From Qipengyuania gelatinilytica (lineage in GTDB: Bacteria; Pseudomonadota; Alphaproteobacteria; Sphingomonadales; Sphingomonadaceae): DNA of 64,000 bases. Positions within the stretch are counted from its first letter, which is position 1, and each line of letters starts with the position of its first letter. This document shows positions 37,237 to 46,479 of this stretch, piece after piece. The notes under the pieces were generated by a model. It worked only from the letters and a program-made list of their open reading frames with translations. It was not told the origin of the DNA and searched no databases. The stretch is from NCBI RefSeq assembly GCF_019711315.1, contig NZ_CP081294.1, forward strand, positions 186,001 through 250,000. The letters are read 5' to 3'. Made by a program: the position numbers and the translations under genes.

Positions 37237-38780
37237 TGGAGTTCCCCATCCTCTCGCTCATGCTCGCCGTGCCGCTCATCGCGGCCATCGCCTGCCTGTT
37301 CCTCAGCGCTTCGGCTGCCCGGATGACGGCGTTGTTCGCAACGCTCATCAACCTTGCGCTCGGCGTGCTACTGTGGATCAACTACGATATCGGCGGGGCG
37401 CAGTGGCAGTTCACCGAACGGGCCGAACTCTTCGCAGGCTTCAGCTATGCGCTCGGGATCGACGGCATCGCCCTGATGCTGATCATGCTCAGCGTCTTCC
37501 TGATGCCGATCTGCATCCTTGCCAGCTGGGATGCGATCACGAAGCGCGTCGGCGAATACATGAGCGCCTTCCTGCTTATGGAAGTGCTGATGATCGGCGT
37601 GTTCGCAGCACAGGACCTGTTCCTGTTTTACATCTTCTTCGAAGCAGGCCTCATCCCGATGTACCTGATCATCGGTGTCTGGGGCGGCGATAACCGCATC
37701 TACGCCTCGTATAAGTTCTTCCTCTACACGCTGCTCGGTTCGGTCCTGATGCTGATCGCGATGCTGTGGATGGTGAACGAGGCCGGTACCACCGACATCC
37801 CGACCCTGATGCAGTACGACTTCCCGGTCGATGCCCAGCTGTGGTTGTGGCTTGCCTTCTTCGCCAGCTTTGCAGTGAAGATGCCGATGTGGCCGGTTCA
37901 CACCTGGCTGCCCGATGCCCACGTCCAGGCGCCTACCGCCGGTTCGGTCATCCTTGCAGGCGTCCTGTTGAAGCTCGGCGGATACGGTTTCATCCGCTTC
38001 AGCCTGCCCATGTTCCCCGAAGCCAGCGCCGATCTCGCGTGGCTGGTGTTCGGCCTCTCGATGGTGGCGGTGATCTACACCTCGCTCGTCGCGCTGGTGC
38101 AGGAAGACATGAAGAAACTGATCGCCTACTCCTCGGTTGCCCATATGGCGATCGTGACCGTAGGCCTGTTCGCTTTCAACGTGCAGGGTCTCGAAGGTGC
38201 GATGATGGTCATGCTCGGCCACGGCCTCGTCTCGGGCGCGCTGTTCCTGTGCGTCGGCGTGATTTACGACCGCCTGCATACCCGCGAGATCGCAAGCTAT
38301 GGCGGCCTCAGCATCAACATGCCCAAGTATGCGCTGTTCTTCCTGTTGTTCACCATGGCCTCGATCGGCCTTCCGGGAACCAGCAACTTTATCGGCGAAT
38401 TCCTTGCGCTGGCCGGCATCTATGAAGTTTCCACCTTCGTGACGCTGGTTTGCACCACGGGCATCATCCTCGGTGCGGCCTACATGCTTTACCTCTATCG
38501 CCGGGTGGCGTTCGGTGAGCAGAAGAACGCCGATGCCGCTGCGATGCCCGACCTCAATGCCCGCGAATGGGCCATGCTAGCTCCGATCGCAGCCGCCGTG
38601 CTGTGGATGGGCGTCTATCCGGAAAGCTTCCTCGCACCCATGCGCCAAGATATTGCCGCTCTCGAGGCCCGCCTCGCCAGTGTTGCTCCGCATTATGACA
38701 GCGAACTTGCCGTAGGCACGCCGCGTGAACACGCGGCGAACCATGTCGAAGCAAGCCACGATGGGGAGGGAGCCCACTAA
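37236..38780 (+). CDS. nuoM: NADH-quinone oxidoreductase subunit M
   Basis: This 514-residue antiporter-like proton channel has FFEAGLIPMYLIIGVWGG with the conserved Glu, the internal symmetry segment FAVKMPMWPVHTWLPDAHVQ with its Lys, and KKLIAYSSVAHMAIVTVG. The C-terminus is an unusually His/Glu-rich tail (AANHVEASHDGEGAH). Start and stop overlap nuoL and nuoN by one base each, keeping translation coupled. Confidence 0.97.
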   Translation: MEFPILSLMLAVPLIAAIACLFLSASAARMTALFATLINLALGVLLWINYDIGGAQWQFTERAELFAGFSYALGIDGIALMLIMLSVFLMPICILASWDAITKRVGEYMSAFLLMEVLMIGVFAAQDLFLFYIFFEAGLIPMYLIIGVWGGDNRIYASYKFFLYTLLGSVLMLIAMLWMVNEAGTTDIPTLMQYDFPVDAQLWLWLAFFASFAVKMPMWPVHTWLPDAHVQAPTAGSVILAGVLLKLGGYGFIRFSLPMFPEASADLAWLVFGLSMVAVIYTSLVALVQEDMKKLIAYSSVAHMAIVTVGLFAFNVQGLEGAMMVMLGHGLVSGALFLCVGVIYDRLHTREIASYGGLSINMPKYALFFLLFTMASIGLPGTSNFIGEFLALAGIYEVSTFVTLVCTTGIILGAAYMLYLYRRVAFGEQKNADAAAMPDLNAREWAMLAPIAAAVLWMGVYPESFLAPMRQDIAALEARLASVAPHYDSELAVGTPREHAANHVEASHDGEGAH

Positions 38781-40234
38781 TGGACTACGCAACTTCCCTT
38801 CACCTGACGGCGACCGAAGTCGGCCTCTCGGCAATCGCGCTCATCCTTCTGCTGGTAACCGCATGGACGGGCGCCAAGGCGGCTCGCGGTATTACCATCG
38901 CGGCAGTCGCGGCTCTGTTCGGCGCGCTGATCTTCACGGTATCTCTTCCCAATAGCGGCGTTCCGGCAGATGCATTCGGTGGCCTCATCCGCGCCGACGG
39001 CTTTGCCATGTTTGCGAAGTCGCTGATCTATCTCGCGACGATCGCCTGCCTGATCGTTGCGCCGCGCTACTTCGAAACCCGTGGTGGTTTCCGTGGTGAA
39101 TATGCGGTCCTGATGGTCTTCAACGCGGTCGGCATGGGCATCATGGTGTCCGCTGTTGACCTGATGGCGCTGTATGTCGGCCTCGAGCTGTCGAGCCTTT
39201 CGAGCTACGTGCTCGCCAGCTTCGCCCGCAAGGACGAAAAGTCGAGCGAAGCAGGCCTGAAGTACTTCATCCTGGGCGGTCTTGCCTCCGGCATCATCCT
39301 CTACGGCATGAGCCTCGTATACGGCTTTTCGGGTACCACCAGCTACGACGGCATCCGCGCCGCGTTCACCGCCGACTTCTCGACCGGTGCGATGTTCGGC
39401 GTGGTGTTCGTCCTCGCCGGCCTTGCCTTCAAGATTGCCGCCGTCCCGTTCCATATGTGGACGCCTGACGTCTACGAAGGCGCACCTACGCCGGTCACCG
39501 CATTCTTTGCCAGCGCACCCAAGGTGGCTGCCGTGGCAATGCTGGTCCGCATGGCTACGGGTCCCTTCGGCGGCCAGGTCGAAGCCTGGCAGCAGATCGT
39601 CATCTTCGCCGCTCTCGCCTCGATCGTGGTCGGCGCGCTGGGGGCGATCGGCCAGAACAACCTGAAGCGACTGCTGGCATACTCGTCCATCAACAACGTC
39701 GGCTTCATCCTCATCGGCCTCGCTGCTGCGACGGCAGAGGGCGTCTCGGGTGTGATGGTCTACCTGTTCATCTACGTCTTCATGACGATCGGCAGCTTCG
39801 TCGCACTGCTCATGCTGCGCGATGCCGATGGCAAGGCGCTGACGACGTTCGACGATATCTCGGGCCTCTCGACCACAAGCCCGGTGCTGGCTTGGTGCCT
39901 TCTCGCGCTGATGTTCAGCCTTGCCGGTATCCCGCCACTGTTCGGTTTCTGGGGCAAGTTCGTGGTCTTCCAGGCCGCGGTGCAAGCCGACATGATCGCC
40001 CTTGCGGCAATCGGTATCGCCGCCAGCGTGATCGGTGCATTCTACTACATCAAGTTCATCAAGGTGATGTTCTTCGATGAGCCGAAGGGCGCGGCACCCG
40101 CCAAGGCACCGGTATCGCACTGGGCCGTGCTTGGCCTGTGTGTCCTCGTCGTCTCGCCGCTTGGCTACCTTCTCGGACCGTGGCTCGGCAGCGCCGCCGA
40201 TGCAGCGGCGCAAGCGCTGTTCTACGCGGCTTGA
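38780..40234 (+). CDS. nuoN: NADH-quinone oxidoreductase subunit N
   Basis: This 484-residue antiporter-like subunit is the third proton pump module. It has LMALYVGLELSSLSSYVLAS with the conserved Glu, FKIAAVPFHMWTPDVYEGAP with the Lys, and NLKRLLAYSSINNVGFILIG. The stop overlaps a TTG that starts birA. It closes the 14-subunit set, so every nuo subunit A to N is present. Confidence 0.97.
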   Translation: MDYATSLHLTATEVGLSAIALILLLVTAWTGAKAARGITIAAVAALFGALIFTVSLPNSGVPADAFGGLIRADGFAMFAKSLIYLATIACLIVAPRYFETRGGFRGEYAVLMVFNAVGMGIMVSAVDLMALYVGLELSSLSSYVLASFARKDEKSSEAGLKYFILGGLASGIILYGMSLVYGFSGTTSYDGIRAAFTADFSTGAMFGVVFVLAGLAFKIAAVPFHMWTPDVYEGAPTPVTAFFASAPKVAAVAMLVRMATGPFGGQVEAWQQIVIFAALASIVVGALGAIGQNNLKRLLAYSSINNVGFILIGLAAATAEGVSGVMVYLFIYVFMTIGSFVALLMLRDADGKALTTFDDISGLSTTSPVLAWCLLALMFSLAGIPPLFGFWGKFVVFQAAVQADMIALAAIGIAASVIGAFYYIKFIKVMFFDEPKGAAPAKAPVSHWAVLGLCVLVVSPLGYLLGPWLGSAADAAAQALFYAA

Positions 40235-40953
40235 TCGACACGGTCCCAGAAACCGGGAGCACCAATACCGACCTGACCGCCCGCCTGCGCGACGGAGAAG
40301 CGCTGGCGGAGGGCTATTGGCTGGTTGCCGACCGGCAGACTTCCGGCCGCGGCCGACAGGGGCGGACATGGTTCGACGGCTTCGGCAATTTCATGGGGTC
40401 GACGATCGTTCGCCCGCACGAGCGCGATCCTGCGCCTTCCAGCCTTGCCCTGGTCGCCGGTTTGGCGGTCTATGAGGCCGTTTTGCCGCTCATTTCCGCT
40501 CCGACCGATTTGTCGCTGAAATGGCCCAACGATCTCATGCTTGGCGGAGCCAAACTCGCCGGCATCCTGCTCGAACGGGAGAAGGACGCTATTGTCGTCG
40601 GTATCGGTGTGAACCTGGCAGATGCCCCCGATTTGCCCGATCGAAGAACGGTGGCCCTGTCGGCTTACGGGCCTGCTCCGGATCGGGATACCTTCGCCCA
40701 GTCGCTCGCTTCGATTTTCGACCGAGAGATCGAGCGCTGGCGCAGCTACGGACTTGAACCATTGGTCCGGCGCTGGGAAAGCGTCGCGCATCGCGGTGGA
40801 ACGCCGCTCCATGTTCATCCGCCGGGTGAGGAACCGATCGACGGTGCATTCGCTGGCTTGACGAAGGATGGAGCCTTGCGGCTCCGCTTGGCGGGCGGAG
40901 AAGAGCGTGTCATCCATGCGGGCGATGTAATGCTCGCGAACGAGGAGGGTTGA
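40231..40953 (+). CDS. birA: Biotin--[acetyl-CoA-carboxylase] ligase
   Basis: This 240-residue enzyme joins biotin to the carboxyl carrier protein of biotin-dependent carboxylases using ATP. It has ETGSTNTDLTARLRDG, the adenylate-binding loop ADRQTSGRGRQGRTWFDGFG, LKWPNDLMLGGAKLAGIL with the catalytic Lys, and VVGIGVNL. There is no N-terminal DNA-binding domain, so it is not a repressor as in E. coli. The start is TTG 40231, overlapping the nuoN stop (TTGA); no ATG or GTG lies between it and the first conserved residues. Its position after nuoN is common in alphaproteobacteria. Confidence 0.92.
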   Translation: MIDTVPETGSTNTDLTARLRDGEALAEGYWLVADRQTSGRGRQGRTWFDGFGNFMGSTIVRPHERDPAPSSLALVAGLAVYEAVLPLISAPTDLSLKWPNDLMLGGAKLAGILLEREKDAIVVGIGVNLADAPDLPDRRTVALSAYGPAPDRDTFAQSLASIFDREIERWRSYGLEPLVRRWESVAHRGGTPLHVHPPGEEPIDGAFAGLTKDGALRLRLAGGEERVIHAGDVMLANEEG

Positions 40954-40956
40954 GCC

Positions 40957-41733
40957 ATGTTGCTTGCTGCCGATGTCGGAAACACAAACGTGGTCTTCGC
41001 CCTGTTCGAGGGGCGTGAGATCAAGGCGCGCTGGCGGATCGCCACCGACGCTCGGCGCACCGGCGACGAATACGCTGTCTGGCTTCTCCAGCTGCTCGAA
41101 ATCGAGGGCTACAAGCGTGAGGATATCGACCAGATCATTATCGGGTCGGTGGTACCGCGTTCGATCCACAATCTCAGCGTCCTTTCGCGGAAGTACTTTG
41201 ACGTCGAACCGATGATCGCAGGGGCAGGGGAGGCCGACTGGGGCATCGAAGTCGACGTCGACGAGCCCCGTTCGCTGGGGGCAGATCGTGCGCTCAACGC
41301 GATTGCAGCTCATGCGAAATACGAGGGCGATCTCGTCGTGATCGACTTCGGAACGGCGACCACCATCGATGCGGTCGACTTCAACGGTGCCTACAAGGGC
41401 GGCATTATCGCGCCCGGTATCAATCTCTCGCTCGATGCGCTGGTGGGCAACACGGCCAAGCTTCCCCGCATCGCGATCGAGAAACCGTCTAGCACGAGCG
41501 TCATTGGCCGAAACACCGAAGACCAGATGCTGATCGGCGTATTCTGGGGCTATGTGGCCCTGATCGAGGGCTTGGTAGACCGTATGAAAACGGAAATCGG
41601 CCGACCTGCAAAGGTAGTTGCCACCGGTGGCCTCGCCCTCCTGTTTGACGAAATTACAGACCTATTCGACGAGGTGGACAGCGACCTGACGCTGGACGGC
41701 CTCGCCATGCTTGCGGAGCGCGCATCCTCTTGA
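40957..41733 (+). CDS. coaX: Type III pantothenate kinase
   Basis: This 258-residue ASKHA-fold kinase phosphorylates pantothenate in the first step of coenzyme A synthesis. It needs a monovalent cation and is insensitive to CoA feedback. Motifs are [18 protein letters not shown] (phosphate loop), [14 protein letters not shown] (pantothenate site) and [15 protein letters not shown] (adenosine or second Asp). It follows birA by 3 bases and overlaps the RNase J start (TTGA). Confidence 0.95.
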   Translation: MLLAADVGNTNVVFALFEGREIKARWRIATDARRTGDEYAVWLLQLLEIEGYKREDIDQIIIGSVVPRSIHNLSVLSRKYFDVEPMIAGAGEADWGIEVDVDEPRSLGADRALNAIAAHAKYEGDLVVIDFGTATTIDAVDFNGAYKGGIIAPGINLSLDALVGNTAKLPRIAIEKPSSTSVIGRNTEDQMLIGVFWGYVALIEGLVDRMKTEIGRPAKVVATGGLALLFDEITDLFDEVDSDLTLDGLAMLAERASS

Positions 41734-43385
41734 AGAAGAATTTCACCCCCGAAGACGAACTCCTGTTCCTGGCCCTGGGCGGCTCCGGCGAGATCGGCAT
41801 GAACGTCAACCTCTACGGTTGCCAGGGCCGATGGCTCATGGTCGACCTCGGAATGACCTTTTCCGGCGGGCAGTATCCCGGCGTCGATCTCGTTTTCGCC
41901 GATCTCGAATTCATCGAGGATCGTTCGAAGGATCTCGAGGCAATCGTCCTCACCCATGCGCATGAGGACCATATCGGCGCGGTGCCCTATTTCGCCGCCG
42001 ATCTCGGCGTCCCGATCTACGCGACGCCGTTCACGGCAGAACTGGTGCGCCGGAAGCTGGAAGAGGCCGATCTCGAAGGCGAGGTCGAACTCAACATCAT
42101 CGAGGAAGACCATGGCAGCTTAAAAATCGGTCCCTTCGAGATCACCTACATCCCGCTCGCCCATTCGATTGCGGAGGGCAATGCGCTACTGATCGATACG
42201 CCGCATGGTCGCATCTTTCACACCGGAGACTGGAAGCTCGACGAGGACCCGATCATCGGCGAGCCGACAACCGAGGAAGAGCTTACCGAGATTGGTGACG
42301 AGGGTATTCTCGCGCTCGTTTGCGACAGCACCAACGTCTTCAACCCGTCGCCGAGCGGATCCGAGGGCGCGGTGTTCAAGGGCCTGCTGGAAGAAGTGCA
42401 ACGCCATGTTGGCAAGCGCGTCCTCGTGACGACCTTCGCGAGCAATGTTGCCCGGCTTCACACCCTGGGTGAAGTCGCTCGGGAGACCGGCAGGCAATTG
42501 TGCGTTGCGGGGCGTTCACTCGACCGCATCATCGATGTCGCCCGGCATAATGGATATCTCGAGGACTTCCCCGAAACTATCGATTTCGACACGGCTATGG
42601 GTTTGCCCCGCGGTGAGGTGCTGATCATTGCAACCGGGGGGCAGGGCGAGCCTAGGGCGGCGCTGTCCCGGGTATCGGAAGACAATCACCCGATCGAACT
42701 GGTGGCAGGAGACGTCGTCCTGTTCTCCAGCCGCCAGATTCCCGGCAATGAACTGGCAATCGGCGCCGTCCAGAATCGCCTTGCCGCAAAAGGCGTCACC
42801 ATGGTGACCGACCGCCAGAGCATGATCCACGTCAGCGGCCACCCCGGCCGCCCCGAACTGGAAGCGCTCTATGGCTGGCTGCGACCGGAAATCCTTGTCC
42901 CTGTCCATGGCGAAGTCCGCCATATGCAGGAACAGGCAAGGCTCGGGATTGCGAATGGCATCCCTGACGCGGTCTTCCAGCAGAACGGAGACATCGTTCG
43001 TCTTGCTCCCGGCGCACCGGGAAAGATTGCCGAGATCAGGGCGGGGCGCCTCGTTCTCGACGGTGACATTATCGCGCCGGCAGATGGCGACAGCATCGTT
43101 ATGCGCCGCCGGATCATGCACGAAGGCGTGGTGATCGTTGCCCTCGATGACCAGCTCAACCCCCTGATCGACAGCCTTGGTTTGCCCCTGGATGAGGATT
43201 ACGAGGATTTCGTCGCGGAGGCGCGGCAGGATATCGTCACTGCGATCAAGCGGCTGAAGGGTAAGGACGGAAGATCGGCTGCGGCCGTGCACGAGGCTGC
43301 TCGACTGGCTGCACGCCGGGCTGCCCAGCGCTGGTCGGGCAAGCGTCCGCAGGTTCGCGTCATGCTTCCCACGAGACTTGGATAA
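41730..43385 (+). CDS. rnj: Ribonuclease J
   Basis: This 551-residue metallo-beta-lactamase/beta-CASP ribonuclease has 5'-3' exo- and endonuclease activity and acts in rRNA and mRNA processing. The zinc motif HAHEDH is at residues 76-81, with further ligands in [12 protein letters not shown] and [33 protein letters not shown] belongs to the beta-CASP part. The start is TTG 41730 overlapping coaX; the next in-frame Met lies too far into the domain. Both RNase J and RNase E occur in this window, which is usual for alphaproteobacteria. Confidence 0.95.
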   Translation: MKKNFTPEDELLFLALGGSGEIGMNVNLYGCQGRWLMVDLGMTFSGGQYPGVDLVFADLEFIEDRSKDLEAIVLTHAHEDHIGAVPYFAADLGVPIYATPFTAELVRRKLEEADLEGEVELNIIEEDHGSLKIGPFEITYIPLAHSIAEGNALLIDTPHGRIFHTGDWKLDEDPIIGEPTTEEELTEIGDEGILALVCDSTNVFNPSPSGSEGAVFKGLLEEVQRHVGKRVLVTTFASNVARLHTLGEVARETGRQLCVAGRSLDRIIDVARHNGYLEDFPETIDFDTAMGLPRGEVLIIATGGQGEPRAALSRVSEDNHPIELVAGDVVLFSSRQIPGNELAIGAVQNRLAAKGVTMVTDRQSMIHVSGHPGRPELEALYGWLRPEILVPVHGEVRHMQEQARLGIANGIPDAVFQQNGDIVRLAPGAPGKIAEIRAGRLVLDGDIIAPADGDSIVMRRRIMHEGVVIVALDDQLNPLIDSLGLPLDEDYEDFVAEARQDIVTAIKRLKGKDGRSAAAVHEAARLAARRAAQRWSGKRPQVRVMLPTRLG

Positions 43386-43390
43386 GCTTC

Positions 43391-43675
43391 ATGTCATTAC
43401 CGATGGAATGGACTTCGATCGTCGCGATTTACGCGCTTTTCTGGGTCGTCAGCGCGTTTGTGTTGCTTCCATTCGGAGTGCGTACGCCAGACGAAGAAGG
43501 CGTTGCAAAAGTGCCGGGACAGGCCGACAGCGCTCCGGTCAACTTCCGGCCGGGTCTTTTGGCAAAGCGGGCGACGATCCTCGCTGCCGTGCTCTGTACG
43601 CTTTACGTCCTGAACTATGCCTATGGCTGGATCGAGGCCGAAGACCTTATCCTGTGGGGCCCGGGCGCCGAGTGA
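43391..43675 (+). CDS. DUF1467 family small membrane protein
   Basis: This 94-residue protein has two transmembrane helices (about 8-28 and 62-80). FWVVSAFVLLPFGVRTPDEE is a family signature, followed by a Pro/Ala-rich loop and RATILAAVLCTLYVLNYAYG. DUF1467 proteins are found downstream of RNase J across alphaproteobacteria; the function is unknown. The ATG at 43391 is 5 bases after the RNase J stop. Its stop is 2 bases from that of the convergent coiled-coil gene. Confidence 0.85.
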   Translation: MSLPMEWTSIVAIYALFWVVSAFVLLPFGVRTPDEEGVAKVPGQADSAPVNFRPGLLAKRATILAAVLCTLYVLNYAYGWIEAEDLILWGPGAE

Positions 43676-43679
43676 TCGC

Positions 43680-46298
43680 TCACTGGCGCAGGCGTTCCAG
43701 GGCCTGTGCCAGTACCACGTAGAGCTTGCCCATATCGCTCGACAGCAGGGTGACGCTGACCGCATTACCGTCACGGGTCGAAAGCAGCGTACGCAGCATC
43801 GCTTCGAAATCATGGATGTAGCGATTGACGTGTTCGCGGAAATCGCTGTCTGCATCGTATAGTTCTGCGATTTCCCTCGCTTCGCTGTTGTCGATCAGGC
43901 GCACCGCGCGGCGCGTGAAGATACCGCGGTCGCCGCGCAAGTAGCTTGCCCAAGCGGTGTCGGTGACCTCGCTGGAAAGCGCCTTCGCGATGTCGATCGC
44001 ATTGGAGTTGAGGCTTTCCGTAATCAGCGCAACGCGGCGGGCGAAATCGCCATCAACCGTGTCGGTTGCCTTCTCGCGCGCCTGGGCGATGCGCGATTCC
44101 AGATTGGTGGTCAGTTCGTTGAGCCTGCCCAGTTGATCGCGCAGCTGCTGCGTCATGGCGCGCGCCGCTTCTTCTGAACGTTCGCGGGCTGCTTCCAGAT
44201 CGGCAAGCGTGGACTGTGTCTTGTCGGCCAAGGCCTTGTCGATGGCTTCCACGCTCTGCTGGCCGACCTTGGTCGAAATCTGGCCGATGCGGTGCGCCTG
44301 TTCCTCCTCGATGGAGGAGAGCGCAGCGCGGGCGCGGTTCTCCAGTGTAGCTATCGCTTCACGCAGCTCGCCCTGGACATGGGCTGCCAGTTCGTTGCTT
44401 TCGTTCGAAAGTGCAGCAAGTCCGGCGCGCAGGCGTTCGACGCTGTCGATTTGCGCTGTTGCTGTCTCGCCGAAGTTCGCCTGGAACGCGTCGAAACCGT
44501 CCATCGCCTCTCGTGTTCGACGTTCGATGGCGGCCATGCTCTCGGTGAGGGTATCACCGGTGGCGCGTGCCTGCCCGAGGAGGTTCTGGACTTCGCCGGC
44601 CCGGCGTTCGATCTCGGCAAGCCGGTTCTCGGACGCTTCCATCGCTACGGGCAGTTCGTCACTGCTGTGCTTGGCGCTTGCTTGGATGAGTTCGAGCAGG
44701 CGAACGCTGGCATCGGTCAGGCGGGCGATATCGCGATCGGTCCCTTCAAGGGCCTCGCGGCTGTCGCGCAATTGCGCATCGAGCGCGTCGATGCCGCCGG
44801 CAACAGCTTCGCGCGCCTCATACCCGTGCGCGGCGATATTGGAGAAAGTCTCACCCAGGGCCGAAACACGTTCGGTCAGGGCCTCTCCTTCTTGGGTGAG
44901 GGCCGCGATCTGCGCGAGCTGAGCCTCGCGGCGCTCCGCAATAGCGGCGTCGAGGAGAGTGAACTTCTCTTCGAGTTGACCGGCGATTTCGTCCTGAGCG
45001 GCGGCGAGGGAGCGCGTGCGCTCGCGGGTTTCGTTCTCGAAAGCCTTGTTGCGTTCGGCGATCCGCTGATCGACCCGCGCTGCCTCTTCGGAAAGCGCGC
45101 GGAGCTTAGCATTTGCCGCTTCGATGGCCGCTTCGTCGATTTCCTTGATCTCGCTCACCGCCTCGGCGAGGCGGGCGCGCATATTCTCGATCTGGTTCGA
45201 CCAGGCTCCCATAGCCGCATCTTCACCTTCGCGAACCGAACGGGCGATTGCCATCGCCTCATCGCGCAGGGAGCCGATGCGTTCACGCATGGTCGATAGG
45301 GCGAGTTCCTCGTCCGCGCTCGCCTGTTTGTGTACTTCAGCAATTTCGCTGCGCAGGGATATCGAACGTGCATTGAGCGCGGCCAGCGCTTCGATTTCAT
45401 GGCCGTTCAGTTCGTTGCGGAACTCTTCGCTTTCTGCCCGCAAGGCAGCAAATCGTTGTTCGGCAATGGCTTCGAGCTCCTTGGCCTGCTCGCCGAATGC
45501 CGTCATCGCGTCGTCGACGCTCGTCCGCACGTCTGCGATGCGGCGCTCGCTTTGGCTGCCATGCTCCTCGAGGGTCGCAAAACCTTCGACCAGCGCATCG
45601 AGCTGTTCCTGTGCGGTGCGGCCCACAGCGCCGATGCGATTGGTAACGTCCTTTGCCGAGCTCGCGATGACCGGCAGATCGTCCCGCAACTTGCCCATAT
45701 TCTCGAGCGCCGTCTGGCTGACAGTGGCAATTGCATCGACCTGCTCGCCATTGTCGCGGATCAGGCCCTGCAAACGATCGGCATTTTCGGAAATCCGTTC
45801 GGTAGCGCTGCGACCGAGATATTCGAGGTCGCGGGTCTGGCTGCCGAGAAATTCGCGGGCCAGGCTAAGCTCGCGGTTGACGACCACCAAGCGCTCTTCA
45901 AGCCTCCGCGATTCTTCGGAAAGACTGTAAGCAATCTCCCCGAACCGCTTGGCTTCGCGAGCGGAATTGCGCGTCGCCAGCATCCAGAGGCCCACGATCA
46001 GGAGCACCGGTATTGCCCAGGAAGTGGTCCAGGCAATACCCTGCTGGGCAGTGGCTCCGGCAAGCATTTCGGCGCGATTGGCCCAGAGGAAAAATCCGGT
46101 CCATCCGGCTATTGCCAGCAGCGCGAGAGTGGGCACGATCCATCGGCGTTTCGGGAGGACGGCTTCCTCCTCAAACCATTCCGCGTCTTCGTATTCGACT
46201 TCTTCGGTCTGTTCCTGTTCCAACGTTTCCGCGGTTTCGGGAGCTTCCGGCGAGGTTTCCTCACCTTCGACGACGGTAATGTGCGAGCGCTTAGCCAT
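43680..46298 (-). CDS. Large membrane-anchored coiled-coil protein, TipN-like architecture
   Basis: This 872-residue protein has an acidic N-terminal stretch (about 10-47) and two transmembrane helices (about 53-73 and 88-108). About 620 residues of nearly continuous heptad-like, Glu/Ala/Arg-rich coiled coil follow, then a conserved-looking C-terminal domain of about 110 residues (VTDTAWASYLRGDRGIFTRR, HVNRYIHDFEAMLRTLLSTR). The Caulobacter pole and division-site landmark TipN has the same plan and nearly the same length (two N-terminal TM helices, long coiled coil, about 880 residues). Orthology is inference from architecture, not sequence search. An 18-base dyad holding a CtrA half-site lies about 40 bases upstream. 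A generic coiled-coil envelope protein is the alternative. Confidence 0.7.
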   Translation of the reverse strand: MAKRSHITVVEGEETSPEAPETAETLEQEQTEEVEYEDAEWFEEEAVLPKRRWIVPTLALLAIAGWTGFFLWANRAEMLAGATAQQGIAWTTSWAIPVLLIVGLWMLATRNSAREAKRFGEIAYSLSEESRRLEERLVVVNRELSLAREFLGSQTRDLEYLGRSATERISENADRLQGLIRDNGEQVDAIATVSQTALENMGKLRDDLPVIASSAKDVTNRIGAVGRTAQEQLDALVEGFATLEEHGSQSERRIADVRTSVDDAMTAFGEQAKELEAIAEQRFAALRAESEEFRNELNGHEIEALAALNARSISLRSEIAEVHKQASADEELALSTMRERIGSLRDEAMAIARSVREGEDAAMGAWSNQIENMRARLAEAVSEIKEIDEAAIEAANAKLRALSEEAARVDQRIAERNKAFENETRERTRSLAAAQDEIAGQLEEKFTLLDAAIAERREAQLAQIAALTQEGEALTERVSALGETFSNIAAHGYEAREAVAGGIDALDAQLRDSREALEGTDRDIARLTDASVRLLELIQASAKHSSDELPVAMEASENRLAEIERRAGEVQNLLGQARATGDTLTESMAAIERRTREAMDGFDAFQANFGETATAQIDSVERLRAGLAALSNESNELAAHVQGELREAIATLENRARAALSSIEEEQAHRIGQISTKVGQQSVEAIDKALADKTQSTLADLEAARERSEEAARAMTQQLRDQLGRLNELTTNLESRIAQAREKATDTVDGDFARRVALITESLNSNAIDIAKALSSEVTDTAWASYLRGDRGIFTRRAVRLIDNSEAREIAELYDADSDFREHVNRYIHDFEAMLRTLLSTRDGNAVSVTLLSSDMGKLYVVLAQALERLRQ

Positions 46299-46335
46299 TT
46301 GGAGGATTTACCACAATCGGGACGGGCTTAAACCC

Positions 46336-46353
46336 CTGTTTAACCATAAACAG
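46336..46353. promoter_or_regulatory. 18-base dyad containing a CtrA half-site (TTAACCAT)
   Basis: CTGTTTA (46336-46342) and TAAACAG (46347-46353) form a 7-4-7 palindrome. Within it TTAACCAT (46340-46347) matches the CtrA half-site used in alphaproteobacteria. Another TTAA lies at 46328-46331, 8 bases before, one more than the standard N7. It sits in the 181-base gap between the divergent TipN-like gene (38 bases from its ATG) and the membrane protein gene at 46480. Binding by CtrA is inferred. Confidence 0.45.
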
Positions 46354-46479
46354 ATGCGCTTCGAATGGAGGCAGGCCCCGGGAATGTCGTGATTATGGGC
46401 AATTTGCGCGGTGAGACGGCTTGGCAGCAGGTGGTCTCCATCCCTATGACCGGACAGGAAAACCACGGGAGTTCGTCGA

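Noticed and set aside
38777..40369. 530-codon frame antisense to nuoN
   Set aside because: It is rich in Arg/Asp/His as expected from the complement of a membrane-protein gene.
46328..46343. Full CtrA box TTAA-N7-TTAA
   Set aside because: The spacing between the two TTAA is 8, so only the TTAACCAT half-site is claimed.
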